Assembly (NCBI GenBank): GCA_964626275.1
Contig: CAZVCZ010000047.1
Location: 1 to 11,810 of the forward strand
Length of the DNA: 11,810 bases
Direction: 5' to 3'
Source of the DNA: M55B157 sp964626275
GTDB taxonomy: Bacteria; Actinomycetota; Actinomycetes; S36-B12
Positions 1 through 6,086 of the stretch are shown piece by piece. A program made the position numbers and the translations under genes. The notes beneath the pieces were generated by a model. It saw only the letters and a program-made list of their open reading frames with translations, was not told where the DNA came from and did not search any database. Each line of letters starts with the position of its first letter. Positions within the stretch are counted from its first letter, which is position 1.

Positions 1-44
1 GCGACCTTCTCCTGCCGGCCTCCGGCACGAACGATGGCGTACAC
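1..44 (-). CDS. rplU: 50S ribosomal protein L21, N-terminal fragment (cut by window edge)
   Basis: L21 is a large-subunit ribosomal protein that binds 23S rRNA. Only the first 14 codons are in the window, starting at a GTG (42-44) and reading M-Y-A-I-V-R-A-G-G-R-Q-E-K-V. This matches the conserved start of L21 (MYAIVxxGGxQxKV). The start is supported by an AAGGAG Shine-Dalgarno sequence at 51-56, six bases before the GTG. The gene lies 67 nt downstream of the RNase E/G gene, and rne-rplU is a common actinobacterial order, normally followed by rpmA and obg, which would lie outside the window. The identification rests on a short stretch, but motif, ribosome binding site and neighbourhood all agree. 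Confidence 0.9.
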   Translation of the reverse strand, partial: MYAIVRAGGRQEKV

Positions 45-71
45 CTGGTGCTCCTTGCGTGAATGTTCCAA

Positions 72-85
72 GGCGCGATTGCGCC
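72..85 (-). other. Small hairpin in the rne-rplU spacer
   Basis: A perfect 5-bp inverted repeat (GGCGC/GCGCC) with a 4-nt loop sits in the 67-nt gap between the RNase E/G stop and the rplU ribosome binding site. No run of U follows it, so it does not look like an intrinsic terminator. It could be a processing or stability element between the two genes, or chance in GC-rich DNA. I see no convincing promoter in this gap. Confidence 0.3.
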
Positions 86-111
86 GACGGGCAAGACTAC
101 CTGATTAGGCG

Positions 112-2544
112 TCAGGCTTCATCCTCGGGCTCCCCCACGGCCACGAGTACCTCCGCAGGCTCCTCGGGGCTCCCCTCGGCGACCTCCTCGGCAATCTCCT
201 CGCTGACTTCCTCTGCTGCGGCCTGCTTGGCGATCACATCGGCCGGATCGACCCCCTTGCCCTTGCGGCGACCGGCCTTCGCCGGTGGGGTCTTCACACC
301 CTCGGGAGCGCTCGGGTGCAGCGACACGTGCATGCCGCGCCCACCACAGCTCTCACAGGTCGTCGAGAAGGCCTCGATGAGGCCCTGGCCGATGCGCTTG
401 CGAGTCATCTGGACCAATCCGAGGGAGGTGACCTCGGCGACCTGGTGCTTGGTGCGATCCCGACCCAGGCACTCGACCAGTCGGCGCAGGACGAGATCTC
501 GGTTGCTCTCGAGCACCATGTCGATGAAGTCCACGACGATGATTCCGCCGATGTCGCGCAGCCGCAGTTGGCGCACGATCTCCTCGGCGGCCTCGAGGTT
601 GTTCTTCGTCACGGTCTCTTCGAGGTTTCCGCCCTGTCCGGTGAACTTGCCGGTGTTCACATCGACGACAGTCATCGCCTCGGTGCGGTCGATGACGAGG
701 GAACCACCTGAGGGCAGCCAGACCTTGCGGTCGAGGGCCTTGGTGAGCTGCTCCTCCACGCGCATCTCGGTGAACATGTCCTTCGGCTCCGTCCACGACT
801 CGATGCGCTCGGCGAGATCCGGAGCAACCGCGCTGATGTAGGAGTCGACCTCCGCGCGCAGCGACGATCCGGAGATGACCATCCGGGTGAAGTCCTCGTT
901 GAAGATGTCGCGGATGACCTTGATCGCGAGATCGGGTTCGGCCGACACCACGGAGGGCGGGGTGGCCGAGGAAGCCTTGGCCTGGATGTCCTCCCACTGT
1001 GACTGCAGTCGTTCGATATCCCGGGTGATCTCCTCTTCGCTGGCACCCTCGGCCGCGGTGCGAATGATCACTCCGGCGCCCTCGGGCATGACCCGCTTGA
1101 GGATGGACTTCAACCGCGAACGCTCGGTGTCGGGCAGTTTGCGGCTGATGCCGGTCATCGATCCATCGGGCACGTAGACCAGGAATCGACCGGGCAGTGA
1201 GATCTGGCTGGTCAGCCGGGCGCCCTTGTGGCCCACGGGGTCCTTGGTGACCTGCACGAGGATGGCGTCACCGGACTTCAACGCGACCTCGATGCGCTTC
1301 GGCTGGCCCTCGAGACCCGCAGCGTCCCAGTTCACCTCGCCGGCGTACAGCACCGCGTTGCGGCCGCGTCCGATGTCGACGAAGGCCGCCTCCATGGACG
1401 GCAGCACGTTCTGCACGCGACCGAGATAGACGTTGCCGACCATGGAGGACGAGGTGCCCTGATCGACGTAGTGCTCCACGAGCACACCGTCTTCGAGCAC
1501 GGCGATCTGCACTCGGCCATCGGCTTGACGCACCGCCATGACCCGCTCCACGGACTCACGCCGGGCGAGGAACTCAGCCTCGGTGAGGATCGGGGCTCGT
1601 CGACGCCCAGCCTCGCGACCATCACGGCGGCGCTGACGCTTCGCCTCGAGCCGTGTCGATCCCTTGACGCTGGTGACATCGCCACCACGTCCGCGGGGCT
1701 CACGCACCCGCACGACAGTCTGCGCGGGATCATCGGGCTCGGCTGTCGCATCCTGCCCCCGGCGCCGACGGCGGCGCCGACGGCGAGAAGAGCTGGACTC
1801 CTCCCCGCTGCCCTCGGCCATTCCCTCGCTCGGGTCCGCCGAGGACTCCCCCGTCGACCCGCTGTCGTCGGTGGAAGCATCGGCGGGCGCGTCGCCCTCG
1901 GCCGACTCGCTGCCCCGACGGCCCCGGCCACCGCGACGACGGCGCCTCCTCGTCGAACCGGACTCGCTGTCGCCGTCGGTTGCCGTCGAATCCTTCGGTG
2001 CCGAATCCTTCGGTGTCGATTTCTTCGGTTCCGATTTCTTGGGAGCCGGGGCAGCGACCTCCGGCGCCTGGAAGAGGGGTGCAGCCACCGGAGCGGCCGT
2101 GGTCGGCTCGGCTGTCGATCCAGCGGAGGTCGATGCGGAGGATCGGGTCCGGGTCCGCTTCGTCGCCCTTTTTGCGGTCGCGGTCTCCGGCTTCGCGGTC
2201 GTGGTCGCCAGCGAGGAATCGTCCGCGTCGGACTTCTTCGCCGTCGACTTGGCCGCCGTCTTCTTCGCGGTGGTCTTCGCGGTGGTCTTGGTGGCTGCCT
2301 TCTTCGCTGTCGACTTGGCCGCCGCCTTCTTTGCTGTCGACTTGGCCGTCGTCTTCTTCGCGGTCGACTTGGCCGTCGTCTTCTTCGCGGTGGTCTTCTT
2401 CGCCGCTGGCGTTGCCTCTGCGGAGGCGTCGGCGCCCTGGGGCGGACCAGCCGGCCGGGAGGCCGCGCGGCGGCGAGGTCGAGCCGTGGTGGATGAATCT
2501 GAGGTAGTGCGGGGTTCCTGTGGGGTCGAATCCTGGTCGACCAT
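112..2544 (-). CDS. rne: RNase E/G family endoribonuclease with long basic low-complexity N-terminal arm
   Basis: Single-strand-specific endoribonuclease of mRNA decay and rRNA/tRNA processing, 810 aa. Residues 1-320 are low complexity: Lys/Ala/Thr repeats (48-104), four PK(K/D)S pentapeptides (168-187), and Arg tracts at 199-210 and 254-262. An S1-like RNA-binding domain lies around 335-450 and includes GNVYLGRVQNVLPSMEAAFV. The catalytic core follows. D628 (VVDVNTG) and D672 (VVDFIDM) align with the Mg-binding Asp303 and Asp346 of E. coli RNase E. C730-x-x-C733 (CESCGGRG) is the Zn-link motif. The last 34 residues are strongly acidic. The ATG follows a weak AAGGGA (2554-2559). The catalytic domain is central with an N-terminal extension, as known for streptomycete RNase ES, so the arm may be an RNA or protein scaffold (inference). 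It lies 85 nt after the DUF2344 gene. Confidence 0.96.
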   Translation of the reverse strand: MVDQDSTPQEPRTTSDSSTTARPRRRAASRPAGPPQGADASAEATPAAKKTTAKKTTAKSTAKKTTAKSTAKKAAAKSTAKKAATKTTAKTTAKKTAAKSTAKKSDADDSSLATTTAKPETATAKRATKRTRTRSSASTSAGSTAEPTTAAPVAAPLFQAPEVAAPAPKKSEPKKSTPKDSAPKDSTATDGDSESGSTRRRRRRGGRGRRGSESAEGDAPADASTDDSGSTGESSADPSEGMAEGSGEESSSSRRRRRRRRRGQDATAEPDDPAQTVVRVREPRGRGGDVTSVKGSTRLEAKRQRRRDGREAGRRRAPILTEAEFLARRESVERVMAVRQADGRVQIAVLEDGVLVEHYVDQGTSSSMVGNVYLGRVQNVLPSMEAAFVDIGRGRNAVLYAGEVNWDAAGLEGQPKRIEVALKSGDAILVQVTKDPVGHKGARLTSQISLPGRFLVYVPDGSMTGISRKLPDTERSRLKSILKRVMPEGAGVIIRTAAEGASEEEITRDIERLQSQWEDIQAKASSATPPSVVSAEPDLAIKVIRDIFNEDFTRMVISGSSLRAEVDSYISAVAPDLAERIESWTEPKDMFTEMRVEEQLTKALDRKVWLPSGGSLVIDRTEAMTVVDVNTGKFTGQGGNLEETVTKNNLEAAEEIVRQLRLRDIGGIIVVDFIDMVLESNRDLVLRRLVECLGRDRTKHQVAEVTSLGLVQMTRKRIGQGLIEAFSTTCESCGGRGMHVSLHPSAPEGVKTPPAKAGRRKGKGVDPADVIAKQAAAEEVSEEIAEEVAEGSPEEPAEVLVAVGEPEDEA
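1984..2043 (-). repeat. Four 15-nt tandem units encoding PK(K/D)S pentapeptides in rne
   Basis: Four imperfect 15-nt units in tandem encode PKKSE, PKKST, PKDSA and PKDST at residues 168-187 of the RNase E/G protein. On the plus strand the first two units (from 1988 and 2003) differ at one base. The array keeps the reading frame and lies between the Lys/Ala repeat block and the first Arg tract. It is most likely an in-frame expansion in a disordered region. Confidence 0.8.
2233..2403 (-). repeat. In-frame AKST/AKK repeat block in rne (27-bp units)
   Basis: This block encodes residues 48-104 of the RNase E/G protein, almost entirely Lys, Ala, Thr and Ser in the pattern AKKTTAKS / AKSTAKKAA. 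At the DNA level two identical 27-bp units lie back to back at 2336-2362 and 2363-2389. A third unit at 2309-2335 differs at four positions. The core gtcgacttggcc recurs at 2243, 2309, 2336 and 2363. The composition resembles the Lys/Ala tails of histone H1-like proteins and mycobacterial HupB, which bind nucleic acid. Such arrays can vary in copy number between strains. Confidence 0.9.
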
Positions 2545-2562
2545 GCGTGTCGTTCCCTTCGC

Positions 2563-2584
2563 GGGCCGCGGGTGAGCGCGGCCC
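2563..2584 (-). promoter_or_regulatory. Leader hairpin immediately upstream of the rne ribosome binding site
   Basis: A perfect 8-bp inverted repeat (GGGCCGCG / CGCGGCCC) with a 6-nt loop ends 3 nt before the AAGGGA Shine-Dalgarno sequence of the RNase E/G gene. In the transcript it would form a strong GC hairpin directly next to the ribosome binding site. No U tract follows, so termination is unlikely. A role in translation control or autoregulation by the nuclease is inference, modelled on the structured 5' UTR of E. coli rne. Confidence 0.5.
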
Positions 2585-2594
2585 TGCTTCGTGC

Positions 2595-2621
2595 GCGGGA
2601 GGGCCTCTCGGCCTCGCCCGC
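2595..2621 (-). promoter_or_regulatory. Second, imperfect hairpin in the rne leader
   Basis: On the minus strand a stem of about ten base pairs can form with a GAGA tetraloop. GAGGCC pairs with GGC(C)CTC across a one-base bulge, and GCGG pairs with CCGC outside it. It lies just after the stop of the DUF2344 gene and 10 nt before the 2563-2584 hairpin. It lacks a trailing U run. It could mark the end of the upstream segment, protect an RNA end, or be part of the rne leader fold. Confidence 0.4.
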
Positions 2622-2629
2622 GTCAAGTC

Positions 2630-3457
2630 TCAGTCGTGCGGTGGCGCCCCGGTGGGCGCGACCTCATCGGCGCGGAACTCGCGGTCCGGTTCGAACGGGT
2701 CGTCGATCGTGACGCCGTCGGCGCTGAGGGGGCCCTGGGCCTCCCGCGTCACCATAGGTGGGACATCGGGGCTCAAGGCCGCCACGCTGCGCAGGGCCGC
2801 GAGGATGTCGTCGGGTCGAACGGTCGGGGTCACCGAGCGGACGACCACTCGAAGTATCGCACACGGTCCCTCCCCGCCGGCCTCTCCCGGCCCCTGCGGC
2901 GATTCCGAGCCGGCAGCGCGCCCCTCGACCCCCAGGGAGATCAGCGCCGCCCGCACATCGATCATCTTGCGCCCTGACTTGGTCTGGCGCTCCACCTCCG
3001 CCGTCGTTGCCGCCCACAGCAGCCCTGCGGCCCGCTCGAGATCGCCACGCGCCACTCCGGGGCAGACGATCCGCCAGGCACTGGCCTGGAGTCTCTCGGC
3101 GAAATCACCCGTGCGGGCTTCCACGATGTCGACGATGTCGAGCCCTTCCGGCAGGGCAGCATCGAGGCGCTCCCGCACCTCATCGGGGTCGACTCGCTCC
3201 TGGAGTGCGATCTCGACGTACTCCGCCTCGCTCGCGGTGCCAGTGGGGGCGGCGTTCGCATAGGAGATCTTCGGGTGTGGGGAGAAGCCGGAGCTATAGG
3301 CCATCGGCACCTCGGCTCGACGCAAGGCTCGCTCGAGCGCCCTCTGGAAGTCGCGGTGGCTGGAGAACCTTAGGCGGCCGCGCTTGGCGTATCGAAGGCG
3401 AAGGCGCTGGACCGGGGGGACGTGATGAGCAGCACGAGGCGGAACGCGTCCGCTCAC
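2630..3457 (-). CDS. DUF2344 / TIGR03936 family radical-SAM-associated protein
   Basis: This 275-aa protein is of the family named for its constant association with the TIGR03960 radical SAM protein. Its biochemical role is not established to my knowledge. The conserved N-terminal core runs from about residue 18 to 85: RLRYAKRGRLRFSSHRDF, then AYSSGFSPHPKISYA. The C-terminal 100 residues are less conserved, with a Gly/Pro/Glu-rich linker and a short domain containing VVVRSVTPTVRPDDILAAL. I chose the GTG at 3455-3457 because it overlaps the radical SAM stop codon by 4 bp (GTGA). The reading frame extends up to 3622 but there it lies inside the radical SAM gene. In some other bacteria the two families occur fused in one protein, which supports a physical or functional pair. 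Confidence 0.88.
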   Translation of the reverse strand: MSGRVPPRAAHHVPPVQRLRLRYAKRGRLRFSSHRDFQRALERALRRAEVPMAYSSGFSPHPKISYANAAPTGTASEAEYVEIALQERVDPDEVRERLDAALPEGLDIVDIVEARTGDFAERLQASAWRIVCPGVARGDLERAAGLLWAATTAEVERQTKSGRKMIDVRAALISLGVEGRAAGSESPQGPGEAGGEGPCAILRVVVRSVTPTVRPDDILAALRSVAALSPDVPPMVTREAQGPLSADGVTIDDPFEPDREFRADEVAPTGAPPHD

Positions 3458-5403
3458 CGAGCGCCCCCGGAAACCACCGTCGGCATCGGCAGGTCGACAC
3501 TCGGGCCGATCTGGATTTCTGTCCCCATCTGATCGCACACTCCGCAGTCGAAGCAGGGAGTCCAGCGGCAGTCCTCGACCTCGACCTCCTCGAGGGCGTC
3601 GAGCCAGTCCTCCCACAACCACTCGCGGTCAAGCCCGGAATCCAGGTGATCCCAGGGCAGCACCTCGGCGTGCTCGCGCTGGCGGGTCGTGAACCAATCG
3701 ACATCGACTCCGGCCCCTGACAACGCAACCTCGGCGGCGGACATCCAGCGATCGAAATCGAAGTGTTCACTCCAGCCATCGAATCGAGCGCCATCGCGCC
3801 AGGCCTGCTCGATCACCGAGCCGACTCGCCGATCACCGCGCGAGAGCAGCCCTTCGACGATCCCCGGCTTTCCATCGTGATAGCGCAGACCGATCGCCTT
3901 GCCGTATTCGCGATTCGAGCGGATCGCATCACGCAGCTGGGCCAGACGCGCATCGGTGGTCTCATGATCGAGTTGTGCTGCCCACTGGAAAGGTGTGTGG
4001 GGCTTGGGAACGAATCCGCCGATGGACACGGTGCAGCGGATATCACGTCGACCACTCACCTCACGCCCAACGCGGATCACCTCGGCTGCCATGCGCGCGA
4101 TCTGCAGCACGTCCTCGTCTGTTTCCGTGGGAAGTCCGCACATGAAGTACAACTTGACCTGTCGCCAGCCCGCGGCGTAAGCGGTCGCCACTGTGCGGAT
4201 CAAATCTTCTTCGCTCACCTGCTTGTTGATGACCTTGCGCAGTCGCTCGCTTCCGCCCTCCGGCGCGAATGTCAGTCCGCTCCGGCGACCGTTGCGAGAC
4301 AGTTCATTCGCCAGATCGACGTTGAACGCATCGACACGGGTGCTCGGCAGCGACAACGACACCTGAGAGTCGGTGTAGCAATCCGCCAGCGAGGTCGTCA
4401 GTGGCGCAATATCGGAATGATCCGCACTCGACAGTGAGAGCAGTCCCACCTCCTCGAACCCGGTGGCGGACAGGCCTCGGGCCACCATAGATTCGATCCC
4501 TGCCTTGCTGCGTTCGCGCACGGGACGGGTGATCATCCCGGCCTGGCAGAAACGGCAGCCACGAGTGCAGCCGCGGAAGATCTCCACGCTCATCCGCTCG
4601 TGCACCGTCTCGGCCAGCGGCACAAGAGGAGCGCGGGGGTAGTCCCAGTCATCGAGATCCATCACCGTGTGCTTGGACACACGCCAGGGAATGTCCGGCC
4701 GCGACGGGACGACACGTCGGATCCGCCCATCCTCGAGATACTCGACTTCATATAGCGACGGCACATAGGCGATGCCCGACCGCGCGACGCGGGCCAACAA
4801 CTCAGCTCGACCGCCCGGAGAACCCTCCGCCTTGAATTCGCGAACAAGATCGGTAAGTGCGAGTGCCGCCTGCTCACCGTCACCGAGCACCGCTGCATCG
4901 ATGAAGTCCGCGATCGGTTCAGGATTGAAGGCCGCGTGCCCTCCGGCGATCACGAGCGGATCCCCATCACCACGATCGACAGCGTGGAGCGGGATTCCGG
5001 CGAGATCGAGCGCCGTGAGCATGTTGGTGTAGCCCAGCTCGGTCGCGAAGGAGATGCCGAATAGATCGAAGGCACGAACGGGTCGATGGGAATCGACGGT
5101 GAACTGCGGAATACCGCGTTCACGCATCAGGGCTTCAAGATCGGGCCACACCGCATAGGTGCGCTCAGCCAGAGCGTCCTCGACTCCGTTGATCACCTCA
5201 TAGAGGATCGCCACACCCTGGTTGGGGGCACCGACCTCATAGGCATCGGGATACATCAGCGCCCAGCGAACAGTGGTGTCCGCCCACTCCTTCGAGACGG
5301 AGTTGACCTCACCGCCGACGTACTGGATGGGCTTGGATACCAGGGGCAAGACCTGTTCGAGATCCGGGAAGACCGACGACACCGTGCTCGAGGACATAAC
5401 CAC
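3454..5403 (-). CDS. TIGR03960 family B12-binding-domain-like radical SAM protein
   Basis: Up to 649 aa. The opening DLEQVLPLVSKPIQYVGGE and the Rossmann-like segment at about 110-190 (DLFGISFATELGYTNM, LVIAGGHAAFNPEP) match the cobalamin-binding-like N-terminal domain of this family. The radical SAM 4Fe-4S motif is C279-x3-C283-x2-C286 (FRGCTRGCRFCQAG), followed by a TIM-barrel core with GLTFAPEGGSERLR and LYFMCGLPTETDED. A second Cys cluster lies near the C-terminus at C612, C617, C620 and C623 (CFDCGVC), a possible second metal site. The start is uncertain: GTG at 5401-5403, ATG at 5395-5397 or GTG at 5380-5382 all lack a clear Shine-Dalgarno sequence, and the last best matches the expected N-terminus. 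The substrate is unknown. The gene is coupled to the DUF2344 gene by a 4-bp overlap and begins 12 nt after the HAD gene, consistent with one operon. Confidence 0.93.
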   Translation of the reverse strand: MVMSSSTVSSVFPDLEQVLPLVSKPIQYVGGEVNSVSKEWADTTVRWALMYPDAYEVGAPNQGVAILYEVINGVEDALAERTYAVWPDLEALMRERGIPQFTVDSHRPVRAFDLFGISFATELGYTNMLTALDLAGIPLHAVDRGDGDPLVIAGGHAAFNPEPIADFIDAAVLGDGEQAALALTDLVREFKAEGSPGGRAELLARVARSGIAYVPSLYEVEYLEDGRIRRVVPSRPDIPWRVSKHTVMDLDDWDYPRAPLVPLAETVHERMSVEIFRGCTRGCRFCQAGMITRPVRERSKAGIESMVARGLSATGFEEVGLLSLSSADHSDIAPLTTSLADCYTDSQVSLSLPSTRVDAFNVDLANELSRNGRRSGLTFAPEGGSERLRKVINKQVSEEDLIRTVATAYAAGWRQVKLYFMCGLPTETDEDVLQIARMAAEVIRVGREVSGRRDIRCTVSIGGFVPKPHTPFQWAAQLDHETTDARLAQLRDAIRSNREYGKAIGLRYHDGKPGIVEGLLSRGDRRVGSVIEQAWRDGARFDGWSEHFDFDRWMSAAEVALSGAGVDVDWFTTRQREHAEVLPWDHLDSGLDREWLWEDWLDALEEVEVEDCRWTPCFDCGVCDQMGTEIQIGPSVDLPMPTVVSGGAR

Positions 5404-5415
5404 CAGCGTAACGAC

Positions 5416-6054
5416 TCAACCACGCATAGCCTGCGAGACCGCCTCAGTCAGATCCGCGGCGAGGCGGGTACCGTCCGGAAAGGCACCTGCTGAGAACGGG
5501 ACTCCAATGAATCCCGCCCCCGCATCGATGGCCGCTGCTAGGTCCCAGGTGGCATCACCGATCATCGTGGCTGATGCGGGATCCACCGAGAGCGCTTCGC
5601 ACGCCAGGATCAGACCGTCGCCGTGCGGCTTCGGGCGACTTCCCGGTTGCCGGCCGACCACGACATCGATCTGGACACCGTGGTGGGCGAGAACCTCACG
5701 GGCGACATCCGGAGGCAGCAGGGTGATCACGGCCACGGGCCAGTCCTTCACCAGGTCCATCGCCTCGGTCAATCGGGGCATCGCCATGGACTCAGGGATA
5801 GCGGCTCGTTCGTGTCGGGCGATCGCATCGGAGGCCTCCTGCCATGTCGATGTCCCCGCGACCGCTACGAGCGCTGACATGCAGGCCTGCGTCGGACGGT
5901 CCCAGTCGGTCTCCGGGACAGTGGCTGCTGAGGACTCGCCGAGCAATGCGCGAACGCTCTCCCAGGCTGCCGCGTAATCAGTGAAGGACTGCAGATCGAC
6001 AAGTGTGCGGTCGAGGTCGAACAGGATCGCCTGGCTCGCGGATCCGGCATTCAT
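5416..6054 (-). CDS. HAD superfamily hydrolase (phosphoglycolate-phosphatase-like)
   Basis: This 212-aa cytoplasmic phosphatase-type protein has all four HAD motifs. Motif I is D13-L-D15-R-T17 (FDLDRTLVD), with D13 the expected nucleophile. Motif II is T111 (VITLL). Motif III is K142 (RPKPHGDG). Motif IV is G166-D167-x3-D171 (MIGDATWD). An alpha-helical cap of the C1 type fits between residues 18 and 100. The motifs support a small-molecule phosphatase but not a particular substrate. The ATG at 6052-6054 lies 32 nt after the rodA stop and has no obvious Shine-Dalgarno sequence; I see no better start. It sits between the rod-complex genes and the radical SAM pair, a place where related operons often have no such gene (from memory), so it may be lineage-specific. 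It could be a general housekeeping phosphatase carried along in the operon. Confidence 0.9.
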   Translation of the reverse strand: MNAGSASQAILFDLDRTLVDLQSFTDYAAAWESVRALLGESSAATVPETDWDRPTQACMSALVAVAGTSTWQEASDAIARHERAAIPESMAMPRLTEAMDLVKDWPVAVITLLPPDVAREVLAHHGVQIDVVVGRQPGSRPKPHGDGLILACEALSVDPASATMIGDATWDLAAAIDAGAGFIGVPFSAGAFPDGTRLAADLTEAVSQAMRG

Positions 6055-6086
6055 GGGACCAGCGTAGGAGCCAGAGCAACTCCCAG

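Noticed and set aside
2243..2403. CRISPR-like direct repeats
   Set aside because: The units are contiguous, have no unique spacers and lie in frame inside rne, so they are a coding tandem repeat.
1228..2496. 422-codon plus-strand open frame opposite rne
   Set aside because: It mirrors the repeats of the rne arm, giving Arg/Leu/Gly repeats, and has no independent evidence of coding.
2563..2621. Intrinsic terminator between the DUF2344 gene and rne
   Set aside because: Stable stems are present but neither is followed by a run of U on the transcript strand.
2621..2626. TTGACG as a -35 box for an rne promoter
   Set aside because: No -10-like hexamer occurs 16-18 nt downstream; the sequence there is GC-rich. 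A promoter cannot be supported from one hexamer.
3458..3622. Upstream extension of the DUF2344 gene to 3622
   Set aside because: The frame is open but lies wholly inside the radical SAM gene, and the GTGA overlap at 3454-3457 gives a natural start just ahead of the conserved domain.
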